Assembly (NCBI GenBank): GCA_036924285.1
Contig: JAYKYS010000002.1
Coordinates: 41,927,501-41,991,500, forward strand
Origin: Asterella californica
Lineage: Eukaryota; Streptophyta; Marchantiopsida; Marchantiales; Aytoniaceae
DNA: 64,000 nucleotides
Direction of reading: 5' to 3'
The notes under the pieces are model-generated. The model ran no database searches and had not been told where the DNA came from. It saw only the letters and a program-made list of their open reading frames with translations. Made by a program: the position numbers and the translations under genes. Positions 1-10,879 of the stretch are shown piece by piece. Every line of letters begins with the position of its first letter. Position 1 is the first letter of the stretch.

Positions 1-58
1 CTGCCTGCAAACATGTGGTCACTCTAGCGTTTTGTTTCTGATGTGAACTCTGTTGCAG

Positions 59-2617
59 GATCCTGTACGTGGCGAAGTGGGGAACATCATGGGAGACAAG
101 GGAGTTAGTAAAGAGGATGCACAACTGGCCGCTGTTATCTCAACGATCACTGATGAGAAAGTGAAACCACAAAAAGGCATGGTTTCCAGGATCTGGAGCG
201 CCATGGGACTTGTCGGCCACTTGTTCTTCAGAAGTACCAAGGAGGATTTCGAAAAAAGATTGCAGCATTTGTCCAAGGAGGAAGTAGCTGTGCATACTCG
301 TATGAAGAGACGAGCAGCGTACTGGAGAAAGTTTGCTCGAAATCTAATTTTATACTCTGTGGTTGGTGAGGTAGTCTCTCGATCCTTACCTCTTCTCGAA
401 TTTCTCTACCTGGTGAAGTTGTCACTCTGAGGTGGCGTCAAGCCGCTTGTTACGGATTCTCGATCCGGTATGAAGTCTGTTTGATCCGCTTCTGAACTTG
501 ACGGGCAGTTAGAGATAGCAGGATAAGCAGGTCTAGGGTTTACAGTTGGAATACAAAGAATTCGTGGAGTAATTAAGCCTCAACCTTGGATACTATGCAC
601 AAGCACTTCGGTAGTGCTGCTTGAGTATAATTTGATCCAACGTAAGGATGCCACTTTCTATATTTCTTCTTGAGGAAGAAAGATTCATGCGGTAAATTTG
701 CGTAACGACCGTGGAGGTTGTATGTTACGGATACTTGGTTGCATGGCAGTACTGCCGACCGATCATAGACGAAAAATCTATACAGATTGCGGTGGCGCAC
801 GAAGCTACAACGGGGGTTGCTTGTTTCACCTAATGTCTCGGAGTATAAATTGTGCGTGTTTTCTTTTCAGGCAGTGGACATTGCAGAAGTCGTTGAGAGT
901 ATGAATCTTACTTCTTGTCGTTACGTTCCGTAGATCTTGGTGCTGGGTATCGCAATTTGGGCAACAAGGGCTCCCGACATGCTATGGGAAACAAGGGCTT
1001 TGCGTGTCCTACCAGTATTCGCTTTGCCGCTTTTCACTACTCTGCTGTACTCGTCCTGTTCAAGCTTCAATCGCATGCGTAAGAATGTCTGCCTCAAGCC
1101 TCTGTTGATTACATTACGTAGCTCATCTTAAGAAGAGCGGAGTGAGCTTTCTTTGATTTGAAGGAATCAGCCAGGTATCTAAATCGAAAGCCATAGCGGA
1201 CTTAGTCTGGAGAATCTCTTGTTAAGGTGATTATCTGATCCTTCGTGGTTTACAACGCAGGTGAAGCGAAGGATCAGAAGACGTTAGAAAAACTACGTGC
1301 CGAAACACAATCTAAGATTGATGAACTAAAGGAGAAAACAAACTACTATTTGACGCAACAGTTGATTCAGGTCCGTCATCTGATGCACTTTCAGCTTTCA
1401 GCACTAGACATTATCAATATGACATCGACATGGCAGGCAGTGCATGTATACTACATTGACACTCCTTGTTACTTACCTTGTATTTCCCTCGGTTCAAAAC
1501 TATTGGGGGTTACCTAAGTGTGTAAGCGAAGTTACCGTTTCTCCGGGAACTGCTTTTCCCGTGTGCCAAGTTATTCTACATTAGCAGATGTAATTCTCGT
1601 ACAGAGCTCTCGTTTGTCGCTTGGAGTTAGTTTGGCTTGTTGGACATCTCTCCCTACCATTGCTCAGTCAGTCTTAATTTCTTAGCATAAGCATGAGAGA
1701 CGAGGACGTTAGACACTTCTCAGTTTGCACCCTCGTTGTGACCTAATCACCTAATGTGCTTGTGCTGTTTCCACAGAAATATGACCTTGATCCAGCGGCC
1801 AAAGCAGCAGCTGCAACGGTGCTTGCATCGAAGTTGGGAGCTGAAGCGGGTCTGAAGGTTGCGTTACAAGCAGCGGAAATACTAGAGAAGGACCAAGGCG
1901 GGAAGGTCTCCACTTCTGGCCGAAGTAATGATGTGGCAGTCGCTGACGCCTCCGGTATAAGGAAGCGAAGGATTCCTTCGGCCCAGTCTGACCCAAGAAA
2001 TACTTATGGTCAGAGTAATCTTCAAGGTCAAGGGAGACAACCAGATAGAATGGACATGGTCCTGCGAGAAAAAATGGATGGGGATGTTGATGCCTGGGAG
2101 CATGAACGAGAAGTGGAACATCATCGAGCTAGACCTAATGAAGGAGGTTGGATCGCTAGACTCGCAGCTATGCTTGTGGGTGAGGACCCTTCGCAATGCT
2201 ACGCTCTCATCTGTGGAAGATGCCACATGCACAATGGTGAGTGACCATAACCGCTGTTAATCATTACAGCCTTGAACAATCCTAGGCCACGTCTTAATTC
2301 ACAGTCTTACGCTTTTGTGCACTGTCATCGCAGGACTTGCCAAAAAAGAGGATTTTCAGTACATCACGTATTACTGCCCTCACTGCCACGCGTTGAACAA
2401 GTCCAACCATATAGAGGTGGAAGGCGAAAGAGCCAGCTCACCTGCGGCCTCAGACGACGGTAACAGTCAGGCGGGAAGTATTGAAGAGGTTTTCAGCTCA
2501 TGTGGTCCTTCGTCTCTCGCTCCTGCTCTCCCGGAACCTGTTAGCAGCTCAGCGGCATCTCATTTACCTCCGTCGAATCTCATCAAAGATTTAAACGAAG
2601 ACGTCATGAGCACATGA
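59..2617 (+). CDS. LNP: Lunapark family ER-junction protein, five exons
   Basis: Exons read as 59-370, 934-1078, 1261-1370, 1777-2236 and 2334-2617, all with GT..AG introns and matching phases (0,1,0,1). The likely start is the ATG at 89, giving MGDKGVSK..., about 426 residues. A glycine at position 2 fits the N-myristoylation known for Lunapark. The exon opens at 59 after an acceptor and is in frame back to it, so an upstream coding exon cannot be excluded. Seen in order: a basic region (ARMKRR-like, THTRMKRRAAYWRKF), a hydrophobic segment across exons 1-2, a second hydrophobic segment (PVFALPLFTTLLYS), then RAETQSKIDELKEKTNYYLTQQ, the DPAAKAAAATVLASKLGAE block, and a C-terminal zinc ribbon of two CxxC pairs (CGRC and CPHC) split by intron 4. 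These are the diagnostic blocks of the family. Family role: stabilises three-way junctions of tubular ER. Intron 3 has a slightly unusual donor (GTCCGT). The reading frame is intact, so the gene is probably functional. Confidence 0.9.
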
Positions 2618-5213
2618 ACTTGACCGTTACTTGTTAAGGTTATGACATGTCTCAGTATAGGAATCTGTGGCAAGAACACTGGTGTTGTTGAGTGGATACA
2701 GAAAGGGAGGAGCAGTACATGCACAGTGAAGGAGGTGTGCTGTACAGTAAGTGAAACGTATTGAGACTGGTTGCATAGAATCCTTCAAGGGGAATGTTTT
2801 CGCACATTTCAATCGTTTAGACCTTCCTTAAGGATGGGCCCTCCTTGACCTAAGGGCCCAGTCCTCTCATTAATCTGTTTACCACATAGAACCTTGAATG
2901 CATCTTCTGGGACAAGGCCCAAGTCCAAGACTTGGACAACCGTCTCCCAAGTTCCGCTAGATGTGTACCTATTCAAGGCCGTTTCGATGCTGGAAGTAGG
3001 GGATGGGATCCGGGGTTGAAACTCTTGAACCTCTAATGCTATCCATGTGCCGCCTGGTGGGTTCGTGTGCCGTCCACTGACGGCCAATCTTTGTGCGTAG
3101 GATATGTTCCTGGGCTGTTCTCATTATTGAAGACAAGATGGAAACCCACTTTTGGCAGTGAGAAGAAATACATGTTAGGGTTCAAAACTCCTGGCATAGT
3201 CGGTTTCCTAAGAAGATAGCTTCGTTAAGAAGGTACTTATGCGTCCAGCTTTAGGCGGTCAGGACAGGGTTCTTGAGAGTTGGAGCTGAGTCTTGAGGCT
3301 CTGCTCCTGAGGATTAAGTACTCGAGGTGAGCTTGTGAGGTTGGTTTACCAATTTTAGGATGTGTCGGAACGAGTCTGCAACGAGAAACGCTTGGCGTTT
3401 TGGCTGGTTTGTTAGCAGAATATAGTCCTGTGGAAACGCAGAGCTGCAGCTTATTGCTACATGCCCTCTAGCCTGATCTGATGGGATGTGATAACACTTA
3501 CTTCATACACGGTTGAATTTTGTCGCTCGTATCTCGCACGTCCAGCACGGTCTGAGACAAAGATGAGCATCATTCTGCAAGAAACGGGTCATCTACGCTG
3601 ACCAGAGAATTTTTGTCGAGTTGAGAACTTGTGTGTTGCAATGTTGCCTTTGCGAAGTGGAGACCAAATGAGCAAGTAGTGAGTTCAGTGCCCATTCCTT
3701 ATGACGGTTACGAGGCTCCGGTCTCCATTCGTAGTAAGGTAGGAATGAGCTTCGTCTCAGCATGAGTCCACAAAGGGTAGTGTAGTACGAGCATATCCGA
3801 ATGTCGTATTATTTATGATCCGAGAAGTTAAGCCGGGTTATGAGTAGTAAATAGTTTGGGTTGAGCATCAGATGACTTGTACTTCGGTGAAGATGCGCTT
3901 TCGTGGGCAAGCTCACTGGAAGACACGTTTTCTGACTGTTGGACGAATGAGTTGCTGAATGTGTAGTATTCCTGTTGCCACAAGTACGGTTTTTGAGTAA
4001 ACTTTCATGGTGAACTGATGTACACCTGAATCACAAACTAACAGTAGAGACGTAACGACTGAACTTGTGCTGCTAACTGTAGTTCTCGTAGTGGGTTCGA
4101 TTTTCGTTATCTTCATTAGGCTTTAGGTTCGGGATGCTTCTCTGCTGTAATTCCTTCACTTCGAGAACCAGTAAGTTACAGATGAAATGTATGACGTCCG
4201 CAGAGTCGGCTCGACATCAGTGAGCATTATCGTTTCCACTTTGAAGAGCGCGCTTGAAGAATATGATATCCCTAGGAAACAGGTGTTTGGTGATTCAGAT
4301 GTACATCCTTCGCGGTACGTAGTGTGCTTGTTCTTGAAGTTGACGAACATAAGGAGCGGCCGGATTGGAGAGACCACAGCCAAAAAGTTTTGTGTCCGCA
4401 CGCTAAGTTGTAACAGAGAATAATTGAGATCGTAAGGGATTCACGTCAGACTGTAAGGGAACCCTGACTTGACAGCGAAATTGCGCCGGTGTTCCCTTAA
4501 GAAATAATCAACGAGAGGATCTACGTTTACCTGCAATGATGGTTACCTACTACCGCGATCGCGGAAGGGATGGCGGTTAAATATTGTCAGGTGACGGGTG
4601 GTGCAAGGGGATCTTTTCGGTAAGTACTAGTAAGCTGACTTTGGTTAAAAATGCATGGTGAAATGGCATGTTAGAGTAGTTAAATCAGAAGTGGCATTTA
4701 GGTTCCGGCCCTCCAGGTCACTCGGAGTCTATTAATGTAATAAATATGCATGCTCAATGCTCAACCACCTTTGGGAACTTCTGGTCGGTTTTCTTTATCA
4801 GAAAAAGTTTTAAGTGTTCTACACCAGATTTCATAGCAAGTTTTAATAAAAATTTAATTAATTTATAATTGTTAAATGATAGGCGTACCGGGTATGAGAA
4901 ACGTTGAGATTAAATCAGAAGTGAAGCGTAGACCGACGCGCCTCCAAGACTACAGGTGCAGCAGCTTACTACTAAATTAGGGTCGCCTTGCATCACCCGT
5001 TACACTTCACCTTCCTCTTGTATTTTCAATCCTGGAGTTGTGGCACAGTTCTGTTAATTAAGTCAGGAAATATATGTACGAATTGATTCATTTGTAGTCA
5101 GATTTTGAGCTCATTGTCGCAGTCACCGAACTCTCCATGAACCTGGTTCTGAGCTCATTACCGCAGTCATCGAGCTCTCTGCACAGTCAAGGTCGTTCTC
5201 CGTTCATTTTGAA
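2618..5213. other. Intergenic region, no convincing gene
   Basis: Follows the Lunapark stop and probably contains its 3' UTR. No convincing splice-linked coding series was found. An ~45 bp imperfect direct repeat (TGAGCTCATT..CGCAGTCA..GAGCTCT type) lies at about 5106-5190. An open stretch at 4187-4423 (+) was not recognised. Confidence 0.5.
2809..3087 (-). other. Open frame of 92 codons, possible exon
   Basis: An uninterrupted minus-strand frame whose translation looks protein-like rather than random (segments such as SSIETALNRYTSSGTWETVV and VLDLGLVPEDAFKVLCG). It was not recognised. No neighbouring exon could be linked. It could be the last exon of a decayed gene on the minus strand, or chance. 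Confidence 0.2.
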
Positions 5214-5378
5214 TTAGACATAATTTAACAACAATTTATCAATGATTTCGGATGTCGTCTGAAAATAAAAAACTACGTGATCCATAGTAGCACAATGCGC
5301 AATGTGAGACTTCACTTGTGATAGCACATCGTGCGTTAACATCGATCTTCCGATCTGATCTTCACTAATACAGCTTGA

Positions 5379-5765
5379 TTGTGTTATGCAGCCGTGATGT
5401 TTTGTTCTTCTTCTACAGTGAGCAGCTACGCGAGACGCAACTTGCAGTACTTGGTTGACTGCTTGGAAACTAATATGTGTTGCTCTCACCTGTTATTGAA
5501 GATTTCTGTCTTAGCGTATGCGAAAACTGGATTTAGGACATATGACGGATGCGACACATGCAACAAGAAATTGTCTGGGTTGTTTTGTTCGAAATGTAGA
5601 AAAGAGCGCGTGTCTTTGAAAAAATGTTTCAGATTGCAGCTTCTGGTAGCGGACGAGAGTGCCAACGCGTGGACCATAGCATGGGAAGTTGGGATGGATT
5701 TTCTAGACATAAGCGCTTCAGCTTATAGTCTACTGGAACTACGCGGAGAAGACAATGTTCTATAG
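5379..5765 (+). pseudogene. RPA1-like C-terminal OB-fold/zinc-ribbon exon, probably a fragment
   Basis: The frame contains GCDTCNKK...LFCSKC, two CxxC pairs forming a zinc ribbon, followed by RLQLLVADESANAWTIAWE and a C-terminal LLELRGED. This is the layout of the C-terminal DNA-binding domain of the large subunit of replication protein A and of its plant and Helitron-associated relatives. Only this domain is present. No upstream OB folds were found within 5 kb, so this is a detached exon, a retro- or Helitron-carried copy, or a pseudogene. A CAG acceptor-like site precedes the coding similarity near 5418. The family role is single-stranded DNA binding, and function of this copy is doubtful. 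Confidence 0.55.
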
Positions 5766-5806
5766 ATCGTATCGTTGATCAACAGTGATACTGTCACTTT
5801 ATTGTT

Positions 5807-6148
5807 GTGAAGAGTAAAATTATTGACGGAAAATACATCGGATCGATCAGACACAACCATGTGGAAACGACAGTTATTCAATGTCTCTTCGGCTCTTCCA
5901 GTTTCAGAACGAGGCGTGTCTACTACTCACTTTCTCGTCTCTACCCAGTGTCTGTTATCCGAATCGAGCACAAACACCACACCGAGTCAGACATCGACTC
6001 TCGTGCGGACGAGAGACATCAAGTAGCTCATTCTCATGCCACTGATGATTATAAGAGCGGTTTTTTCGTCAGATTTTCAATGGGATCGCTAGCCGTGTTG
6101 TTATCGATGATTATGTTTGCATTTATTATGTTGAAGTGGTGGCGCTGA
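5807..6148 (+). CDS. Small open frame ending in a predicted transmembrane tail
   Basis: A 113-codon frame just downstream of the RPA-like fragment. Its last ~25 residues (FSMGSLAVLLSMIMFAFIMLKWWR) form a strong hydrophobic segment with a short basic end, like a tail anchor. The first 80 residues are polar and unrecognised. Starting at the ATG at 5807 is arbitrary, and it could be a last exon. A chance open frame is possible. Confidence 0.22.
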   Translation: MKSKIIDGKYIGSIRHNHVETTVIQCLFGSSSFRTRRVYYSLSRLYPVSVIRIEHKHHTESDIDSRADERHQVAHSHATDDYKSGFFVRFSMGSLAVLLSMIMFAFIMLKWWR

Positions 6149-6390
6149 TCGACTCTTGGATCACTATGAACGTGGACTGTCTCAATGTAGTTCTCATGTA
6201 TGGAACGGAGTATTTCTGTGGACTGTCATGATGGATTGTCATATCCGTTTGACAGTCCAAATGTACTGCTTACATTTTTAAAGTGAATGAATAGATGTCG
6301 TTCTTTTGATGACAGTCTTCACTAGTGTATATATTCTTCGAAAGAATCGATGATTTATGTGCAAAGATCGCAGTATGCAGTACCTGACCA
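6149..6390. other. Non-coding spacer
   Basis: No gene signal. The stretch carries short repeated words (tggactgtc / gacagtcc) at about 6172-6260 that could fold locally. Confidence 0.4.
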
Positions 6391-6640
6391 TCATAAACGA
6401 CAGACTCCTAATTTTAGTAGATGACTTTTGGTGTGAAACACCACCATCATGCCTGCAATTATGAGTAGAAAGCTATGCTTGAAGCCAAACTGCGTCTCCA
6501 CATAGTCAGAAATTGTCTGAGTCTGATTGTTGACTAGCGATACGACCAAGTTAATATTTTCTTCTGTCAAATCTCCATATTGAGAGACAACGAGTCCATA
6601 CAGCATCCAAGCCACAAGACATCTCCAATAATTCAGATCC
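6391..6640 (-). pseudogene. C-terminal fragment of a PDR/ABCG-type transporter
   Basis: The minus frame reads NYWRCLVAWMLYGLVVSQYG, then DLTEENINL, QTISDYVETQFGFKHSFL and a hydrophobic stretch. This matches the last transmembrane block of full-size ABCG (pleiotropic drug resistance) transporters, whose hallmark is a WxLYGLVxSQxGD segment followed by a GFKHxFL segment. The similarity is lost upstream of about 6640, and the natural end (an FLFAY-like last helix) is scrambled. No nucleotide-binding domain is nearby. This is a gene remnant, not a functional transporter. Confidence 0.65.
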
Positions 6641-6769
6641 ACGACACCATCTGCATGCAAGAGTAGAATATAACTTCATCAGACCCCATAAGCACGTACG
6701 ATCCGTTAGAAAGTTGTCGATGATACATCTTGACCGTAAGCTTGCAACCACATGGAGATAAGAAATCAC

Positions 6770-7200
6770 AGAGCTCGAATTGATACAATTCCAAAAGAAT
6801 AGTTCTTCCCAGAGTGATACGCTTACCGTCCTAGAGTGATACGCTTATCCCGGAGTGCCTCTGTTGTGTTCGAGGTCCTAAGACAGCACTTGCAACAAAA
6901 CCTCCAGAAATGAGACCTGTCGGGAACGACCAATACTATGTATTATTAATCTTTCCTCCATTGTCGTACCTGCTGTAATTCCGTTCTCTGTGTGTATCAG
7001 TTACTTATATGCATGGTAGATCAGTGTCTCAAGACTGCTGTTTAACTCCCTTACGAGAAGGTGTTCGAACACATATTTCATCACGAATCAAAAAACAACA
7101 CACTTTATTAACAAAGGATTAACATGATTTGAATTTATTCATAAACTCGGTCGCTTGAAGGACACTACAAGAATGCCATATCAAGTTGATTTCCTCGTGT
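6770..7200. other. Intergenic spacer
   Basis: No coding similarity seen. The sequence becomes AT-rich toward 7130. There is a short direct repeat of 'agtgatacgctta' at 6815 and 6835. Confidence 0.4.
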
Positions 7201-7214
7201 GACATAGTGCCTCA

Positions 7215-9593
7215 GTAGCTTTTAAGAGCGGTATAAAGATCTCGTCCAAAAGCTTGTGTATACTTTGCGACGACATAACTTGGGGCATCTTAGGTGCTGC
7301 TTCCCCATGATTTCAGCCATGGTAAAAATACATTCATAAGATAGTCGTCTTTGTTCATATCAGCTGACTCCAACATATAAAGAGGGAGGATGGATTGCGT
7401 TGAAAGGATGATTAATACTATTCAAGAGAATCATCTATCAACAACACATCTCGTGTACATAAGTTATACGGGAACAGTCGAGAAAAATCATTCAGATACA
7501 AGTAATTACTCGTGGCAGCTTCTCTGGTCGTCTTGAAACAAGTACATATGGGTTGTCCGAAGATTTTACAAATCTGCAGAGCGCAATTTTCTGATAAGGT
7601 AAGTAGAAACAAAGTGAAAACTGATAACACTTAAAACAATTTTAATAGCATTGAGTTTATTTAATTATCTGGTCCGACGCGACCCCTACAAGCATGTACA
7701 TTTTATTCTCCATGGATCGAAGGATGACATTACAGTTGCTCATAGTATGCGATGTCCATATCAGGATTTGAAAATCTTGACAGCAGATTTCCGTGAACTC
7801 TTTAACTCCCTTCTGTACCACATAGAATAAATCTTTTTTGCAACTCTCAACTCGATAACCTCTCTCTTTAGCTCCTTGGAGCTCCAAGTCATTACGTCCC
7901 GTGCTTATCAACAACCTGTTCAGATCCAAAATCAGCATCTTCCTCCTGAGTACAATAGGATCTGTCAATCTGGGATAGAAGAGTTTCGAAGAACAAAGAC
8001 GAGTGACCTCCGTTTTTAACACTTCCAACTCTTCCTGTTGTATTTGCAGTCGCTCAGACATATCTTCCTCTCTCCGGCTCGCTTCTGCTGATCGGAGGTT
8101 CAATGATTCCTCCTCTCCTCTTGGCCGCGAGTCGAACATCTAATTCTTCCTCCTCTTTCCTCTTGTTGAATAGAGTCTCCGAGGATCATACATCAGAAAT
8201 CGGTGCGATGTTACAATGACCTCGGCACTATCACAGAGTGCGACAAACTCTCGGTCTTTCCTAGCTCAGAGCTCTGTACGACCTCGTCTGCGTGACCGTG
8301 CTCAATGCGACATAGTCCTGGTCGCATTGAGCCTCAGAGAGATCCTAGTCCGGTCGCACTGAGCGTAGTGCGAAAGAGAAAGGTCGCGCGCTCAGTGCGA
8401 TCCTGATCCGGTCGCACTGAGCGCAGTGCGAAGACGAAAAGTCGTGCTCAATGCGATCCTGGTTCGAGCACTGAGCGTAGTACGAAAGCTTTTAGTCGCG
8501 CTCTCAGTGTGATCTTGGCCCGGTCGCACTGAGCGCAGTTCGAAATCTTTTAGACGTGCGCTCAGTGTGGTTTAGGTTTGGTGGCACTGAGCTATCAGCT
8601 TTCGCTGCTACACTCTTTCAACACTAAACTTTAAATACAGCGAACATAACTCAGCAAAAGCACTAAAGTAAACAATGAATAGTCTCAGAGTAGTGTAACA
8701 ACAAGTAATACAAACATAAACAAGTAGAAACGTAAACAGAGAAGAGGTTTTCATGTACACCCATCATCGTGGCCCCAAGCTCTTCCTGATGGATATTTTG
8801 ATGAGTACTATCTTGTACAAAGTGTTCGATGGAGAATACTAACGCGAATATTTCGCTCAAGATACCCAAGTGTCGCATGACATGGATTAAAACCATTCCG
8901 CAGAAAGTTTCTATGGATCCTCCTTTCCTCTGTTCTCTGATGTGCTTCTGCAGATGCAACACTTCTGCTCTCAAGTTCTCGAACATGAATAAAAATCAGT
9001 GTAATCTTTATCTTCTCCTTCCATTTTAGATTTTACATACAAGGCGAGTTGACCTGTAACAGCTTTAGGTCTTCTTCTCATCAAGAGAACCACATTCAAG
9101 CATTGAAAAGCAGATCTCCATACCTCAAAAGCACATTCTCGCGCGAAGTATCTCTTCTCGATCTTATCATACTCATGAAACCAATCATCTATTCGGACGT
9201 GTCTCACAAACGGTAGTAACATCACAAAACCTTCAGGGATAACAAAAGCTTCACGGATTAAGTCAAGGGTCAATTTCAATTCTCGATCCCATTTTGGTCA
9301 CTCGTGTTTCTGCACTATACGATTGGATGAAAGCAGCACAAAGTCCAATCTGACAGAAATAAACATTACAATCAGTATAAATATTTATTCTCGAAAGACA
9401 AAGCAAGACCAACCATGAACTTGACAAAGCTTACTAAGCTTATTGTAAACGATACTAAGCTTACTGTAAAAGAGAGATCGAATACTACTTCAGGACGAGC
9501 AAATTCGAAAGAGAAAGCATCTAATAATCCTAGCTTCTCTAGCACGTCCTCGTCTATTTCGCTCAAGGTTTGACTGATAGCTTCTTTATCCAT
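7215..9593 (-). pseudogene. Decayed FCP1/SCP-like (NLI-interacting) phosphatase gene
   Basis: Minus-strand blocks in order: 9593-9450 (MDKEAISQTLSEIDEDVLEK...), 9300-8990, 8986-8880, 8139-7660 and 7590-7216. The 8139-7660 block has a glutamate-rich coiled coil, then KMLILDLNRLL, a linker, and a QILIWTSHTMSN block. The next block has LYLNDFSRLF and RDVLLIDDSLE, then INHPFNAIHPPSLY. This order is that of the plant FCP1-homology branch whose first motif is LDLNGLL and whose later motif is LLIDDSPYK. A splice acceptor TTATCAG lies at about 7590. The DxD nucleophile motif is replaced by DLN, as in that branch. A shift after LLIDDSLE and a TAA where a glutamine codon is plausible (near 7286) break the frame. 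Exon joins upstream of 8139 are uncertain. Probably a pseudogene. Confidence 0.5.
8291..8595. repeat. Tandem array of ~55-58 bp units, each an imperfect palindrome
   Basis: Units begin near 8353, 8411, 8466, 8523 and 8581 (spacing 58, 55, 57, 58), with one degenerate unit before. Each unit carries GTCGCACTGAGCG near its start and CGCTCAGTGCGA near its middle, so one unit can form a hairpin with ~12 bp arms. The array lies between coding blocks of the decayed phosphatase gene, in what would be an intron. Confidence 0.85.
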
Positions 9594-9599
9594 CCATTG

Positions 9600-10540
9600 C
9601 TAGAGGATACGTCGATGTAAATCATGTTGGGACGTAAATGTGATTAAAAAGGGTCCTTCTTCTCGCGGTGCCATGCTTGTACCTTGTTCCTCATTCACTG
9701 CACATACATGCAAGAGCGACCTTCACAACTATTGAAGCAAGCTTCACAATTACTCGAAGATAAAATACTATGATAAGAAAAAAGAAGGAAAGTCACAATC
9801 AAAGATCGAAGAGCGAACAGCAGAAAGCACTCGCAACTCCAAGTGGTCGATCGCTGAGCGATCAGCAGAAAACACTCGCAACTCCAAGTGATCGATCGCT
9901 ACTCGAGGAATAAATCGATGTGCAAAGCGAATCGTCTTGCCTCGCATTCAGTGCGTGGGGTGCGCCGGTATAAATCACAGTCAGTATGCGGAAGCGCGTC
10001 AGTGCGACGGTTGTCACGTCAGTTTGGGCACCTCGGCTAGGTTGACCGATGTCGTAGTGCGTGGCATTCAAGATGATGAAACGGAGCTTCAGAAGACACT
10101 CAACTAGCATTTGTTCAGGAAGCTGCGCCCTAGCTTATCAAGCTAGGCAGGAGCTAAGCTGAGGCCATGCTTGACAAGCTGCCCCCTAGCTTGGATTGGA
10201 ATATCACCCTGAACGAGGTCGAAAGTTTCCAGAACGCAGAGCTCGACGAGGAGAGCGACCTCATGCTTCTAGTTTTGACAGAAAGTGTTTTAAGCAATAG
10301 TTAGTACGGGTTTTAAGCTGTGAAATATGTGAAAGAGGGAAATCCGTCGATTTTGGCTCGTGACTTGAACTTAGAATCTGATAGCGTGAGTGTGTAGGTG
10401 TTCACAAGTACTATAGTTTTGACTCCTTATTCATTAAAAATGGAGTTGTATAGAGAAGTACGCGTAGAAAAGGCTAGTAAAGACTTTACAGGAAAATTTC
10501 TTCAGGAAAACATATGTACAGAAATTTTTACCTTCTTGAA
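9600..10540. other. Non-coding region with short repeats
   Basis: No gene recognised. A ~43 bp direct repeat (AGCGA.CAGCAGAAA.CACT, then CGCAACTCCAAGTG) occurs twice at about 9812-9854 and 9855-9898. From 10118 to 10195, AGCT-rich words (AAGCTGCGCCCTAGCTT, CAAGCTGCCCCCTAGCTTGG) recur. Related words appear at 11050-11140. Confidence 0.6.
10006..10055 (+). repeat. Dispersed LTR-like fragment, inverted relative to 16160-16212
   Basis: About 50 bp, including GTTGTCACGTCAGTTTGGGC followed by ACCTCGGCTAGGTTG. It is nearly identical to the reverse complement of 16160-16212. A third, more diverged relative lies at 60456-60530. Probably a piece of an LTR. Confidence 0.7.
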
Positions 10541-10544
10541 CGGA

Positions 10545-10870
10545 AGCAAAGGCCATCCCAGTGATAAGGCGCCTGCCTAGGAGGGAAGTGGTCTCAGGAT
10601 CAATCCCCCCTGGCCTCTGGTTCCTATTCTGGCATGTTGGCCTCCTGGAAGGGAGTCTATGTTGGATATGCAGCCACGTCCTGCATATCTAGAGACGGGA
10701 GACCAGTATCTCCCTTAATCGTGGCTTCCTGGTCTAAGCCTCCGCATGTCATCCTGAATATACTATGGGAGATACTTGGTGCGCATATGGGAGGACTGTA
10801 AGCCTTGTGGGACAGCCTCATAAGTGTTGGGGCTTCGGCCTACATTGGGTGGCTTGTAGTATATTCAAAG
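10545..10870 (+). mobile_element. tRNA-derived SINE-like repeat
   Basis: The head looks like a decayed tRNA gene: a box A-like stretch around 10549-10567 (ggccatcccagtgataagg, then cgcctgcctaggagg), and about 40 bp downstream a box B-like GGATCAATCCC at 10597. A tRNA-unrelated body follows, ending near 'agtatattcaaagtggcatc'. This arrangement (Pol III boxes plus unrelated body) is that of plant SINEs. No poly-A tail or clear target duplication was found, and it may lie inside the LTR of the element that follows. Confidence 0.5.
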
Positions 10871-10879
10871 TGGCATCAA

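Noticed and set aside
698..904. Open stretch of 68 codons on the + strand
   Set aside because: It lies in intron 1 of the Lunapark gene, and its translation shows no domain.
2006..2260. 84-codon frame on the + strand
   Set aside because: Alternate frame of Lunapark exon 4, which has the family match in the other frame.
4187..4423. 78-codon + frame as a possible exon
   Set aside because: No recognisable domain and an equally long frame on the opposite strand.
8291..8595. CRISPR array
   Set aside because: Units are contiguous without unique spacers, and the genome is eukaryotic.
10398..10580. 60-codon frame on the + strand ahead of the SINE-like repeat
   Set aside because: Short, no domain, runs into the repeat.
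10549..10620. Functional tRNA gene
   Set aside because: Box A and box B-like words are present but no acceptor stem or anticodon arm can be drawn. Better explained as a SINE head.
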